64,000 nt of DNA from Microvirga pudoricolor (GTDB lineage: Bacteria; Pseudomonadota; Alphaproteobacteria; Rhizobiales; Beijerinckiaceae). Position 1 is the first letter of the stretch; the number at the start of each line of letters is the position of its first letter. Position numbers and translations under genes: made by a program. Location of the stretch: the NCBI RefSeq assembly GCF_016892705.1, contig NZ_JAFEMB010000007.1, positions 62,001 to 126,000 on the forward strand, in the 5' to 3' direction. Of the stretch, positions 44,503 to 52,965 are shown piece after piece. The notes beneath the pieces are model-generated. The model had not been told where the DNA came from and did not search any database. It saw only the letters and a list, made by a program, of their open reading frames with translations.

Positions 44503-45510
44503 ATGTCGCGCTTCGTCCGCTCCAAGCGCTTCATCACCCTTGGCCTAGGCTCGAACCGTCGTGCCCGCATGCCCCTTGCCTGGGTGGGGCATGCGGCCAT
44601 GGCGGTCTTCCTGTCGATTGCGGCTCCCGGTGTGATGGCGCAGGAGGCTGCGGCCCCTGTCCCGCCGGCGCAGACCGCGCCGCAGCCCCAGCCCTCTCCG
44701 ACGGCCCCCGAGGCCGTTTCAGCACCCGCCGCGACGGCTCCGACGCCGTCCGCCCCTCAGACAGCCGCCTCGTCCTTGTCCGCCAACCTGCCTCATGACC
44801 TGTCGCCTTGGGCGATGTTCATGAATGCGGATCTCGTGGTCAAAGCCGTCATGGTCGGCCTCGCCTTCGCGTCCCTCGTGACGTGGACCATCGGCCTCGC
44901 GAAGGCCCTCGAACTCCTGGCGGCCAAGCGGAGGGCCCTGTCGGGTCTGCGCCAAGTCCAGGAGGCGCACGACCTTGCAGATGCGACACGCCGCGTCGGC
45001 GAAACCAAGGGGTCCGGTCCTGTCGGCACTCTTGTGCGGGCCGCCGCGGGCGAGTGGAAGCGGTCCGCCGATCTGCCCCCGGACGGCATCAAGGAGCGGG
45101 TGGCGGTGGCGCTCTCCCGGATCGAGGCGCAGTCCGGCCGCCGCATGACGCGGGGCACGGGCCTTCTCGCCACCATCGGCTCGACGGCGCCCTTCGTGGG
45201 CCTGTTCGGTACCGTCTGGGGCATCATGAATTCGTTCATCGGCATTAGCCAGGCCCAGACCACGAACCTCGCGGTGGTGGCGCCCGGCATCGCCGAAGCG
45301 CTGCTCGCCACAGCCATCGGTCTGGTGGCCGCCATCCCGGCCGTGGTCATCTACAACATGTTCGCCCGGTCCATCGCGGGCTACAAGGCCAACCTGTCCG
45401 ATGCCTCGGCAGTGATCCTGCAGCACCTCTCGCGTGACCTCGACAGGCCGCGCGCCGTCGCCCGTCCGGCCGCGCCCGCACGTCCCAACACCATTCGGGC
45501 AGCGGAGTAA
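44503..45510 (+). CDS. exbB: TonB-system energiser ExbB
   Basis: A 335-residue MotA/TolQ/ExbB proton channel protein of the long alphaproteobacterial type. It has a signal-like N-terminus (AMAVFLSIAAPGVMAQEAAA), a Pro/Ala-rich periplasmic stretch to about residue 95, then helix 1 (VVKAVMVGLAFASLVTWTIG), a cytoplasmic domain, and the two conserved C-terminal helices with GTGLLATIGSTAPFVGLFGT and AEALLATAIGLVAAIPAVV. It harvests the proton gradient to drive TonB. AAAGGTG precedes the ATG. It heads exbB-exbD-tonB. Confidence 0.96.
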   Translation: MSRFVRSKRFITLGLGSNRRARMPLAWVGHAAMAVFLSIAAPGVMAQEAAAPVPPAQTAPQPQPSPTAPEAVSAPAATAPTPSAPQTAASSLSANLPHDLSPWAMFMNADLVVKAVMVGLAFASLVTWTIGLAKALELLAAKRRALSGLRQVQEAHDLADATRRVGETKGSGPVGTLVRAAAGEWKRSADLPPDGIKERVAVALSRIEAQSGRRMTRGTGLLATIGSTAPFVGLFGTVWGIMNSFIGISQAQTTNLAVVAPGIAEALLATAIGLVAAIPAVVIYNMFARSIAGYKANLSDASAVILQHLSRDLDRPRAVARPAAPARPNTIRAAE

Positions 45511-45514
45511 GCCC

Positions 45515-45967
45515 GTGGCCGTCCGTCTCCAGGAAAGCCACGACGACGATGTCGGCGAGGTCGCCGACATCAACGTGACGCCATTCATCGACGTCGTCCT
45601 CGTGCTGCTCATCATCTTCATGGTGGCGGCCCCCCTGTCGACCGTCGACGTGGCTGTCGATCTCCCAACCTCCAACGCCCCGGCCCAGCCCCGCCCGGAT
45701 AAGCCGCTCTTCCTGACGGTCAAGGACGATCTCAGCCTTTCCCTCGGCGAGGACACCATCGCTCGCGAGTCCCTTCAGGGCGCGCTTGACCGCCAGACGC
45801 AGAACGACCGCGAGCAGCGGGTCTTCGTGCGGGCCGACCAGGGTGTGGCCTATGGCGACCTGATGAAGGTCATGAACCTGCTACGCAACGCCGGCTACCT
45901 GAAGATCGGGCTCGTGGGCCTCGAGGAGACGGGCGGAGCAGGGCAGGGGGCCGCCCCCCCACGATGA
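45515..45967 (+). CDS. exbD: TonB-system protein ExbD
   Basis: A 150-residue ExbD/TolR protein. A short cytoplasmic N-terminus (DDDVGEVADINVTPFIDVVL) leads to a single helix with the essential membrane Asp in NVTPFIDVVLVLLIIFMVAA, then a periplasmic domain ending near GYLKIGLVGLEETG. It starts at GTG 45515, four bases after the exbB stop, with GCGGAG upstream. Its stop overlaps tonB. Confidence 0.95.
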   Translation: MAVRLQESHDDDVGEVADINVTPFIDVVLVLLIIFMVAAPLSTVDVAVDLPTSNAPAQPRPDKPLFLTVKDDLSLSLGEDTIARESLQGALDRQTQNDREQRVFVRADQGVAYGDLMKVMNLLRNAGYLKIGLVGLEETGGAGQGAAPPR

Positions 45968-46824
45968 TCGAGCCTGCGGAACGCGGAGACATGGTCCGCT
46001 GGACCCTTGCCGCCGTCATGGTGGTCGGGGCCCATGCCGGCGTGGTATGGGCCGCCATGAACTGGCCCTCGGCCCAGGCGTCCGCTGGGAGCGCCCCGCC
46101 GGCCGTCATGATCGATCTGGAGCCCATCGCGGCCAACCCTGAGCCGCCCCCGGCGGACGCGGCACCGGAGCCGGAAGTCGTCGAGGCTCCTCCGCCACTG
46201 CCCGAGCCCGAGCCGGATTTGCCGGAACTTCCGCCGGTCGCGGAGCCCGTCTTCGACCCGCCGGAACCGGACCCTCTGCCGGAGCCCCCACCGCCACTCG
46301 ACCTGAAGCTGCCGGAACTTCCCGCGGTACCGAACGCCGCCGCCGTTCTGGCCCCACCGCCACCCCCGCCCAAGCGGGAGGAGCCCAAGAAGGTCGAGCC
46401 CAAGAAGCCTGAGCCCAAGAAAGAGGTCGAGCGCAGAAAGCCGGAGCCTCCCCGGCGCCGGGCCGAGCGCCCGACGGCACCTCCGGCGGCTGAAGCGCCG
46501 CCCGCGAGCAGGCCGGCCGAATCCGCTCCAGGGGTTACCGCCACACCTAGTGCCGCTGCGGCGCGCTGGAGGAGCGCCGCCTCCAGCCGCATCAAACCGT
46601 TCATTACGCGCACGCCCCCGAACCTGCGTCCGGGTAGTGTTTCGGTTTCAATCACCATTGATCGGACCGGCCGGATCGTGGCGGTTCGTATCGCGCGCAG
46701 CTCTGGCCAGGAGGCCTTGGACCAACTGGCCTTGCGGGATGTTCAACGGGCCAGTCCCTTGCCGGCTCCGCCCCCCGAACAGGTGAACCTGACCCTGACC
46801 ATGGGGATCAATTTCACCCGGTAG
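45964..46824 (+). CDS. tonB: energy transducer TonB
   Basis: A 286-residue TonB. An N-terminal membrane anchor (about residues 10-32) is followed by a very long Pro/Glu- then Lys/Pro-rich region (about 45-185, with repeats of EPKK) that spans the periplasm. The C-terminal domain (about 200-286) contains SVSVSITIDRTGRIVAVRIA and RSSGQEALDQLALRDVQRAS. It passes energy to outer membrane receptors such as those for heme and siderophores. It overlaps exbD by ATGA. Confidence 0.94.
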   Translation: MIEPAERGDMVRWTLAAVMVVGAHAGVVWAAMNWPSAQASAGSAPPAVMIDLEPIAANPEPPPADAAPEPEVVEAPPPLPEPEPDLPELPPVAEPVFDPPEPDPLPEPPPPLDLKLPELPAVPNAAAVLAPPPPPPKREEPKKVEPKKPEPKKEVERRKPEPPRRRAERPTAPPAAEAPPASRPAESAPGVTATPSAAAARWRSAASSRIKPFITRTPPNLRPGSVSVSITIDRTGRIVAVRIARSSGQEALDQLALRDVQRASPLPAPPPEQVNLTLTMGINFTR

Positions 46825-46927
46825 ATCGATGGTTGGCAGGCGCCTCAAAGGCGTTGTCGGATTGGATCGGCACGACTGGCCTTCGAGATCGAGCAGGTGG
46901 ACATCGATCCATGTGGTTCACACGAGA

Positions 46928-47920
46928 TCAGGCCCTCGCTTCCCCGACCGAGTCGGCCATGGTGGCGCCGCGACTCCCCAGGGGCTGCTCCGGGCCGGTG
47001 GTCGTGTCAACGGCCGTCTGGTGCTCGATCTCCGCGTTCAGCTCGGCCCCGACGAGGACGACGAACAGGGACAGGTAGATCCACATCATGACGCCGATGA
47101 CCGCCCCGAGCGAGCCATAGGTCGCGGAATAGTTCCCCCAATTGGACAGGTAATAGGAGAAGCCCACCGATCCGATCAGCCAAATGATCCCGGCCGCAAA
47201 GGAACCCGGTGTGATCCAGCGCCATTTTGGTGCCGCCCGGCTCGGACCGTACCGGTAGAGCACCGCCAGGCCCAGGATGGCCACGCTGAACATGATCAGG
47301 GCGGGGAGGGCGAGCATGAGCAGGTCCCCGACGGGGCCGAGGTAGAGATATTTCAACAGCAGGGGCAGCAGGATCACGACGTTGATCAGGGCGATGAAGA
47401 AGCACAGGGCCCCGATCGTGAACACGAAGGAGATCAGGAGCAGCTGGAAGAAACTTCGTTTCTCGGTCTCCCCATAGGCGACATTGAGCGCGTCGAAGAT
47501 GGCCCGCACGCCGCTGTTCGCGCTCCAGAGGGCGAGCAGGAGGCCGCTGATGAAGCCGAAGCTCAAGGTGCCGGTGCGCTTGTCGATCAGCCGCTGGAGC
47601 TCGCCGCCGATCATGTCGATCAGGGCCGCCGGCACATAGCCGCGCATCCGGGACAAGTGATCGCTGATCGTCGCGGGATCGGCGATGAGACCATAGAGGG
47701 AGACGAGCGCGGCCAGGGCCGGAAAGAGCGACAGGAGGAGGAAGAACGTCGTGCCCGCCGCGACCGTGCTGACCCGGTCCTCGGAGACCTCGCTCCAAAC
47801 CCGCAGGAGGATGTCCTTCCAGCCCAGGAGGGGGATGTGGTGGGGCTTCCGGGCGGAACGCCCACGCCCCGGTTCGCGGGCCCGGTGCTCGTTGACCCTC
47901 ATGGAAACCGCGTCACTCAT
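46928..47920 (-). CDS. YihY/BrkB family membrane protein
   Basis: A 330-residue protein with six membrane helices of the YihY/virulence factor BrkB family. Conserved features are DRVSTVAAGTTFFLLLSLFP, the SANSGVRAIFDALNVAYGE motif, and GSLGAVIGVMMWIYLSLFVV with GAELNAEIEHQ. The function is not established (earlier called RNase BN in error). ATG 47920 is chosen, with a GGGG-type site upstream; ATG 47944 is an alternative. A near-consensus EcfG promoter lies on its strand in the gap to the DUF883 operon. Confidence 0.92.
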   Translation of the reverse strand: MSDAVSMRVNEHRAREPGRGRSARKPHHIPLLGWKDILLRVWSEVSEDRVSTVAAGTTFFLLLSLFPALAALVSLYGLIADPATISDHLSRMRGYVPAALIDMIGGELQRLIDKRTGTLSFGFISGLLLALWSANSGVRAIFDALNVAYGETEKRSFFQLLLISFVFTIGALCFFIALINVVILLPLLLKYLYLGPVGDLLMLALPALIMFSVAILGLAVLYRYGPSRAAPKWRWITPGSFAAGIIWLIGSVGFSYYLSNWGNYSATYGSLGAVIGVMMWIYLSLFVVLVGAELNAEIEHQTAVDTTTGPEQPLGSRGATMADSVGEARA

Positions 47921-47962
47921 CCGAGCATCCCCAAGCACTGCCATCTTATGGCCGCAAGGGTG

Positions 47963-47988
47963 AACGCCGCCATCCTGAAAAGTGTTTC
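47963..47988 (-). promoter_or_regulatory. near-consensus EcfG promoter for the YihY gene
   Basis: Reverse strand: GAAAC (complement of 47984-47988), 17 bases, CGTT (complement of 47963-47966). One mismatch in the -35 element. Confidence 0.45.
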
Positions 47989-48055
47989 ACGGCCAAGTTT
48001 CCCATATAGGGCTTCGGGCCTGAAATCCTCAGGCTTTCAAGGGCGTTGGTTTTTC

Positions 48056-48080
48056 GGAACCCGCCGCCCCTCCGGTGGTT
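48056..48080 (+). promoter_or_regulatory. near-consensus EcfG promoter for the DUF883 operon
   Basis: GGAAC at 48056-48060, 16 bases, GGTT at 48077-48080 (one mismatch to CGTT), 32 bases before the ATG at 48112. Confidence 0.55.
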
Positions 48081-48111
48081 ACTACCTCACTGTTCAGGAG
48101 AGGTTCGAGTG

Positions 48112-48636
48112 ATGAGCGCTGGTCAGCAGGGAAACCATGGCATGAAATCCCAAACGACTGAGAGTCCCGACTGGGACGACCTGAAGAGCGACGTGGGCGA
48201 TATCGCGGACGCCGCCGTCGAACGGGGCCGTACATTCATCTATGCGGCGCGCGAGCAGGCCACGGACTATGCGGACAAGCGCAAGGGCGATGTCGCGCAA
48301 TCCGTTTCCGACTTCGCCAGTTCCCTGCGAGAGTCGACTTCGTCCTTCGAGGATCGTCCCAACATCCGGGCCGTGGTGGACAGCGCCGCCGAGGGACTCG
48401 ACAACCTCGCGGATTCGATCCGGGACCGCAGCTACGGGGAGCTGTTTTCCGATGTGGAAGATGTGATGCGCCAGCGGCCGGCCGCCGTGGTTGCCATCTC
48501 GGTTGCCGTGGGCTTCCTTGCGGCGCGCTTCATCAAGAGCACCGCGTCCGACCTGCGTTACGAAGCCGAACTGGCGGGTGGCGATATTCGCACGGCACGC
48601 AGGCGCCCGACTCAGGCGATGTCGCGACGCGGCTAG
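48112..48636 (+). CDS. DUF883 / YqjD-like membrane-anchored protein
   Basis: A 174-residue protein. The first 120 residues are soluble, charged and helical (DDLKSDVGDIADAAVERGR and later segments), followed by one C-proximal membrane helix (RPAAVVAISVAVGFLAARFI), the pattern of DUF883 (ElaB/YqjD/YgaM). E. coli YqjD is tail-anchored and binds ribosomes in stationary phase. An AGGAGAGG site precedes the ATG. It heads a four-gene operon with a holin-like, a DUF3618 and a second DUF883-like protein, comparable to E. coli yqjDEK. Confidence 0.85.
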   Translation: MSAGQQGNHGMKSQTTESPDWDDLKSDVGDIADAAVERGRTFIYAAREQATDYADKRKGDVAQSVSDFASSLRESTSSFEDRPNIRAVVDSAAEGLDNLADSIRDRSYGELFSDVEDVMRQRPAAVVAISVAVGFLAARFIKSTASDLRYEAELAGGDIRTARRRPTQAMSRRG

Positions 48637-48645
48637 GAGCTCGAC

Positions 48646-49038
48646 ATGGCAGGCGGACCTCAATCCATTCAAGGCCTCTTCGGCGACGCGTTGCGGGAAA
48701 CGACGGATCTGGCGCAGAAGGAGTTCGCTCTCTTCCGCACCGAGATGAACCAGAACATTCGCAGCCTCTTCGTGGGACTGGCGATGATCGTCGGTGCCGC
48801 GGTCTTTGCCATCGCGGCTTTGATCCTATTCACGAAATCCCTGGTCGACTGGCTTGCCACGGTGGTGCACTCGGAGGCCCTCGCGGCGCTGATCGTGGGG
48901 GGTGTCATGGCCGCCGTCGCGATCGGGCTTGGCCTCTACGGCCGCCACATGATGTCGAGCTTTTCCATCACCCCTCAGCGGACGGTTCGGTCGATCAAGC
49001 GCGATGCTGAAGTACTCTCGGAAAGGTCCGCCGCATGA
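48646..49038 (+). CDS. phage-holin-like YqjE family membrane protein
   Basis: A 130-residue protein of the Phage_holin_3_6 / YqjE (DUF1469) family: an N-terminal amphipathic segment (LFGDALRETTDLAQKEFALF), two membrane helices (FVGLAMIVGAAVFAIAALIL and LAALIVGGVMAAVAIGLGLY) and a basic C-terminus. Despite its name the family is chromosomal, with no prophage genes here. In E. coli yqjE follows yqjD, as here. Its stop overlaps the DUF3618 gene (ATGA). Confidence 0.88.
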   Translation: MAGGPQSIQGLFGDALRETTDLAQKEFALFRTEMNQNIRSLFVGLAMIVGAAVFAIAALILFTKSLVDWLATVVHSEALAALIVGGVMAAVAIGLGLYGRHMMSSFSITPQRTVRSIKRDAEVLSERSAA

Positions 49039-49436
49039 GCGACGATATGGGTGATCTCGAACGCGAGATCGAACAGACCCGTGCCCGGCTCGATCTGACG
49101 ATCGATCGGTTGCAGGACAAACTGACCGTTTCCGGCGTCGTGGACGATGCATTGGGCTCCGTCCAACGGAGCGCGTTCGCTCCTGTCTATGACAACATGC
49201 TCACGACCATCCGGCAGAACCCGGTGCCGGTCATGCTGGTGGCGGCGGGCATGGCGATGATCTTCTACCGCATGACGAAGCCTCGCCCCCGGCGCGTCAA
49301 AATCGCCGTCGTCGAGGAGCCGCTCGCGTCCGATGTCGTCGATGACGGTTTCGTCCTGCGTCCTACATCTCCGGCAATCCATCCCGGTCTCGAGCCCCTT
49401 GGGCCCGACCTCGATAACCCCTCACGGCGCTACTGA
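49035..49436 (+). CDS. DUF3618 family protein
   Basis: A 133-residue protein with the DUF3618 signature near the N-terminus (LEREIEQTRARLDLTIDRLQ, then DKLTVSGVVDDAL) and one membrane helix (NPVPVMLVAAGMAMIFYRM), followed by a polar C-terminus. Function unknown; the family typically neighbours YqjD/YqjE-type genes. Overlaps the holin-like gene by four bases. Confidence 0.9.
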   Translation: MSDDMGDLEREIEQTRARLDLTIDRLQDKLTVSGVVDDALGSVQRSAFAPVYDNMLTTIRQNPVPVMLVAAGMAMIFYRMTKPRPRRVKIAVVEEPLASDVVDDGFVLRPTSPAIHPGLEPLGPDLDNPSRRY

Positions 49437-49452
49437 TCGATAGGAGAGATCC

Positions 49453-50190
49453 ATGGCTGATCCGAAGAACAACGACACCAGCAAGACCACTCAGTCGAAG
49501 ACCTCCGATACGACGTCGAAGGTCTCGGCCGGGACGTCGGTGGGCGATATCGGGTCGTCCCCGATGCCTCATGCCCAGGGCGACCACAAGTCCGCCCAGA
49601 GTTCTACCCTGGCTTCGCATACGTCAAAGCCCCTTGGTGGCTCGTCCGGGCAGCACGAAAACAAGGCGTCGGCTCAAGGCGAGAACTTGACGGACAAGGC
49701 CAAGGACGCCTTCGAGTCCGCCTCCGACACCGTGCGCTCGAAGGCCGGGCAAGCGCAAAAGCGCGCGGCCGACCTGTATGACGATGCCTCCGATTGGGCG
49801 CAGGACACCTATGATCGCGCGTCGTCTTGGGCCGAAGATCGCTCCGGCCGCGCAGGCGAACGGTTCGGCCACGCCCGCGAGCGCTCCACGAGAGCGCTCG
49901 GCAGTGCCAAGGGAAGCCTCCAGCATTATGTGGCCGAGAACCCCATGGTGGTTGGCATCGTGGGTCTGGCAACCGGTCTGCTGATCGGCGCTCTCCTGCC
50001 GCGGACTCGCAAGGAAAACGAGACCTTCGGCGCTTGGGCCGACGAGGTGCGCGAGCAGGGCCTTCGCTACGCTCAGGACGTGACCCAACGCGGCCGGGAC
50101 TATGTGGAGGAGACCTTCACGGGGGACGATCCTCGCTTCAGCCGTCATGAAGCCGATTTCCGTTCGGACCAGAACGCCAACCGTCACTGA
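49453..50190 (+). CDS. LEA-like protein with DUF883-type C-terminal anchor
   Basis: A 245-residue protein. The first 75 residues are disordered and rich in Ser, Thr, Lys and Gly. Residues about 75-155 are a charged helix with repeated AxDxxxxA-type spacing (TDKAKDAFESASDTV, RAADLYDDASDWAQDTYDR), similar to late-embryogenesis-abundant-like helices. Then comes a membrane helix with the DUF883 hallmark ENPMVVGIVGLATGLLIGAL and a basic PRTRKEN stop. The C-terminal 50 residues are polar. It probably binds and protects the membrane under stress, by analogy with LEA proteins; this is an inference. A strong terminator follows. Confidence 0.82.
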   Translation: MADPKNNDTSKTTQSKTSDTTSKVSAGTSVGDIGSSPMPHAQGDHKSAQSSTLASHTSKPLGGSSGQHENKASAQGENLTDKAKDAFESASDTVRSKAGQAQKRAADLYDDASDWAQDTYDRASSWAEDRSGRAGERFGHARERSTRALGSAKGSLQHYVAENPMVVGIVGLATGLLIGALLPRTRKENETFGAWADEVREQGLRYAQDVTQRGRDYVEETFTGDDPRFSRHEADFRSDQNANRH

Positions 50191-50209
50191 GTTATCGCGC
50201 ATCTGCTTG

Positions 50210-50241
50210 AAAGCACCGGCCCCTGCGGCCGGTGCTTTTGT
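50210..50241 (+). terminator. terminator of the DUF883 operon
   Basis: AAAGCACCGGCC, loop CCTGC, GGCCGGTGCTTTT, 19 bases after the stop codon. Confidence 0.92.
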
Positions 50242-50364
50242 TCGTAAAGCGACGTTTTGTCTCGTATGACTTTCGATAAAACCTGAGCCGGGGGAGCTGT
50301 TGTCGTCGGCAAAGACATTTCTTAACTATCCTTCGAGCGAAGATTAACGATGAGCTATTGGTTG

Positions 50365-50389
50365 GGAACCCTCTGTTTATTTGTTCGTT
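50365..50389 (+). promoter_or_regulatory. EcfG-type promoter of the receiver-uvsE operon
   Basis: GGAAC at 50365-50369 and CGTT at 50386-50389 with a 16-base spacer, in the 247-base gap after the DUF883 operon terminator and about 100 bases before the response regulator. Confidence 0.8.
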
Positions 50390-50488
50390 CTCAAGGTGTT
50401 CACTCGAATTGAGGGCCAGCCGACAGGCTCGGATGTGCTGCAGATTTCGCGGCGGGAAAGAGTGTGGCCTTAACGCCGAGGAATGACG

Positions 50489-50830
50489 ATGCGCGTGTTG
50501 ATCCTGGAAGACGACCCTTTCATCGCACTCGATCTGCAGTCACTCGTGGAAAGCGACGGCCACGAGGTTCTGGGTACCTACGCATCGGTGGCGGAGGCGG
50601 CCGAGCACCTGGAAGACGGCTTCGATTACGCTCTGCTCGATATTGACGTAGCCGACGGCAAGAGCTTCGCCATAGCGGCCGAACTCAAGGAACGTGGGAT
50701 TCCCTTCGCGTTCGTCTCGGCCTCTAAGCCTGGCGATGTTCCCGGCCATCTGCGAACGGCTGCTTTCATCTCGAAGCCGTTCGAAGAGGAAGCCGTTCTG
50801 AGCAGTATCGAACGACAGACCCTTGCCTGA
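50489..50830 (+). CDS. single-domain response regulator
   Basis: A 113-residue receiver domain without an output domain. The acidic pocket is LEDD (residues 7-9), the phosphoacceptor is Asp51 in YALLDIDVADG, the switch Ser is in FAFVSASKPG and the conserved Lys is in FISKPFE. Single-domain receivers of this kind work with HWE/HisKA_2 kinases in alphaproteobacteria. The start at ATG 50489 has GAGGA six bases upstream; ATG 50483 is too close to it. The EcfG promoter upstream and the close spacing to uvsE suggest a stress operon. Confidence 0.9.
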   Translation: MRVLILEDDPFIALDLQSLVESDGHEVLGTYASVAEAAEHLEDGFDYALLDIDVADGKSFAIAAELKERGIPFAFVSASKPGDVPGHLRTAAFISKPFEEEAVLSSIERQTLA

Positions 50831-50856
50831 CGCCGAGTCCGGCCTAAACCCGAACC

Positions 50857-51900
50857 ATGACTCAGTCCCGCATCGGCTTCTGCTGCAAATACGTACCCCA
50901 AGATGGCGACGCCGAGGCATCGAGGGCCCTCAATGTCGGGGCCGTCACCATGGCCTATCTCGGGCGCCTCGACCCCAAAGCAGCCTTCGATAAGCTCTCC
51001 TCCGTCGTGATGCACAACCTCTCGGCTTTTCACCGTCAGGTGGAACATGTCGGTGGAAGGCCCTCGCTCGAGCGCCTGCACCGCCTCTCCAGCGGTCTGC
51101 TGCCGGGCTACACCCATCCGACCGCGCAGGATTATTATCGCGATCCCGACCTGCGACGCCTGATCGAGACGGGTCTCGCTTCGACCGGGGCCCTGGCCCG
51201 CGAGCGTGGCGTAAGGCTCAGCATGCATCCCGGCCAATTCTGCGTCATCACGTCTGCGAACGAATCTGCCCTGCGCAATGGGGTGGCGGAGTTCGAATAT
51301 CATGCCGAGGTGATGGCTCTCATGGGCTATACGGGTGGATGGCACCCGGACGGGGCGCATATCAACATCCACGGGGGCGCGCGAGCCATGGGAGCCGAGG
51401 GCTTCCGGAAAGGGCTCGCCGCACTGTCCGAGCAGGCACGAAACCTCATCACGGTCGAGAATGACGAGGTCAGCTACGGCCTCGACGACCTGCTGCCGCT
51501 CGCCGATGCGCTGCCCATCGTCCTCGACCTGCATCATCACTGGATTCACAGTAGGGGCGAGTACATCCTCCCCGACGATCCCCGGATCGAGACCATCAAG
51601 GCGTCCTGGAGGGGGGTGCGGCCCCTGAGCCATATCAGCGTGTCGCGGGAGGAATTCCTGCCCGACCCGGACATCCAGGTTCGGCCGGATTTCGCGGTCC
51701 TGGCTGCGGGTGGCGTGAAGGCGAAGGATCTGCGGGCCCATTCGGACCTGATGTGGAACGAGGCTTTGAACGATCTCGTGGCCGAGCACCTCGCCTGGAC
51801 GGATTTCGAGGTCGAGGCGAAGATGAAGAACATCGCGTCCGAGGGCCTCGCCCATCACGTGACCGCCCGATGGAAGCGGGATGAGCGCATCCCGGCCTGA
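50857..51900 (+). CDS. uvsE: UV DNA damage endonuclease
   Basis: UvsE/UVDE nicks DNA 5' to UV photoproducts and abasic sites, starting an alternative repair route to UvrABC. The 347-residue TIM-barrel protein shows the family motifs RIGFCCKYVP, HPGQFCVITSA, NIHGGA and the metal-binding VENDEVSYG and LDLHHHWIH, with a C-terminal region rich in conserved residues (DFEVEAKMKN). It lies 26 bases after a response regulator with an EcfG promoter and overlaps the following small gene by 20 bases. Confidence 0.95.
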   Translation: MTQSRIGFCCKYVPQDGDAEASRALNVGAVTMAYLGRLDPKAAFDKLSSVVMHNLSAFHRQVEHVGGRPSLERLHRLSSGLLPGYTHPTAQDYYRDPDLRRLIETGLASTGALARERGVRLSMHPGQFCVITSANESALRNGVAEFEYHAEVMALMGYTGGWHPDGAHINIHGGARAMGAEGFRKGLAALSEQARNLITVENDEVSYGLDDLLPLADALPIVLDLHHHWIHSRGEYILPDDPRIETIKASWRGVRPLSHISVSREEFLPDPDIQVRPDFAVLAAGGVKAKDLRAHSDLMWNEALNDLVAEHLAWTDFEVEAKMKNIASEGLAHHVTARWKRDERIPA

Positions 51901-52228
51901 TCCCTACCCGTCGACGCCGGATGGCCGCTACTTCGTGGTCCGCGGCCGCCTCTGGCGCTGCTCGAACCCGAACCTCGATCCCCAGGAGCGCGACACGCTC
52001 GTGCGCGACCTCATGCGGGCTCGCAGGGCGGTCGGCGCGGCCCAGAAATGCAACGACGAGGAGGCGCTGAAAGCAGCGAGATCCGATGTGGATCGCGCCA
52101 AGCGCGGCTTGGGAGAACGAGGACCGGTCTGGTGGACGGATGGCGCGCCGGACCTCAATCGGCATCTCGTCAAGAACACTCCCTACGCGGCCTGGTATGG
52201 GACCCACCATCCCCAAAGCCGCCCGTGA
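51881..52228 (+). CDS. small conserved-type protein overlapping uvsE
   Basis: A 115-residue soluble protein. The N-terminal half is polar (SASRPDPYPSTPDGRYFVVR, GRLWRCSNPNLDPQER), the middle a charged helix (RDLMRARRAVGAAQKCNDEE), and the C-terminus contains a Trp-rich motif GPVWWTDGAPDLNRH followed by TPYAAWYG. I recognise this as a hypothetical family common in rhizobia but not by function. The 20-base overlap with uvsE in a different frame implies translational coupling and perhaps a role in the same repair process. Confidence 0.8.
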   Translation: MSASRPDPYPSTPDGRYFVVRGRLWRCSNPNLDPQERDTLVRDLMRARRAVGAAQKCNDEEALKAARSDVDRAKRGLGERGPVWWTDGAPDLNRHLVKNTPYAAWYGTHHPQSRP

Positions 52229-52285
52229 TGCCTCTCTACCCCTGAGCTTTTCGTATGAACGGAATGGTTAATGGCGCGTCGCAAC

Positions 52286-52310
52286 GGAACACACGGCTTC
52301 CTTCGGCGTT
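52286..52310 (+). promoter_or_regulatory. EcfG-type promoter of the second receiver gene
   Basis: GGAAC at 52286-52290 and CGTT at 52307-52310 with a 16-base spacer, 29 bases before the ATG at 52340. Confidence 0.82.
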
Positions 52311-52339
52311 GGCGAAGATCGTGTTCGAGTTCAGTGTAG

Positions 52340-52789
52340 ATGACCGACGATACGCCCGCGATACTTCTGGTTGAGGATGAGCCTCTCATTCGCCTTTTCC
52401 TGGCAGAGCTTCTGGAAGAAGCTGGGTTCAGGGTGGTCGAAGCCGCTCATGCCAATGAGGCCCTTACGATCCTGAACTCCGGCTTGCCCGTGAGCGTCCT
52501 GCTGACGGATGTCGATATGGGCCCGGGGCCCGATGGCTATGAATTGTCCCGTACAGTCAATCGATTCTGGCCCGGCACGGAGATCCTCATCATGTCCGGA
52601 CGGCGGTGGCCCGCCGATGGCGACCTTCCTCCCGGAGCGGCCTTCCTGGCCAAGCCATGCCCCAACGAGGCCGTTGTCCTGCATGTCCGATCGGCCATGA
52701 CGCGAGCCCTGGGGCAAGAGACCTGTGTCAGGACCGACTGGGCTCCGGAACCCAAGGGAACGGTGGTTCCTTTCCCAAAAACCGCTTGA
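52340..52789 (+). CDS. single-domain response regulator with C-terminal extension
   Basis: A 149-residue receiver. The acidic pocket is VEDEP, the phosphoacceptor is Asp57 in LLTDVDMGPG, the switch Ser is in LIMSGRR, and the conserved Lys is in FLAKPCP. About 30 extra residues after the receiver (ending GTVVPFPKTA) have no recognisable domain. It belongs to the FixJ/CheY-like receivers common in rhizobia. Preceded by an exact EcfG promoter. Confidence 0.9.
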   Translation: MTDDTPAILLVEDEPLIRLFLAELLEEAGFRVVEAAHANEALTILNSGLPVSVLLTDVDMGPGPDGYELSRTVNRFWPGTEILIMSGRRWPADGDLPPGAAFLAKPCPNEAVVLHVRSAMTRALGQETCVRTDWAPEPKGTVVPFPKTA

Positions 52790-52965
52790 TCTTGTGCGCA
52801 AGAGCGCCGGAGCGCCTTGCCGTTGGCTCTGAGCAGCCATAAGCTCCCGCCTGTTGAAACCCTTTCAGGATCAATATCTCGGACCCAAGACGGTTTCGGT
52901 TGCGTAGCGGATCTTCCGGCCAAGCCTGAAAACGTCGTCCCTTCCATCCTACCTCGGAGGAACCT

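Noticed and set aside
48646..49038. Holin-like annotation as sign of a prophage
   Set aside because: The YqjE-type family is chromosomal and no other phage gene is present.
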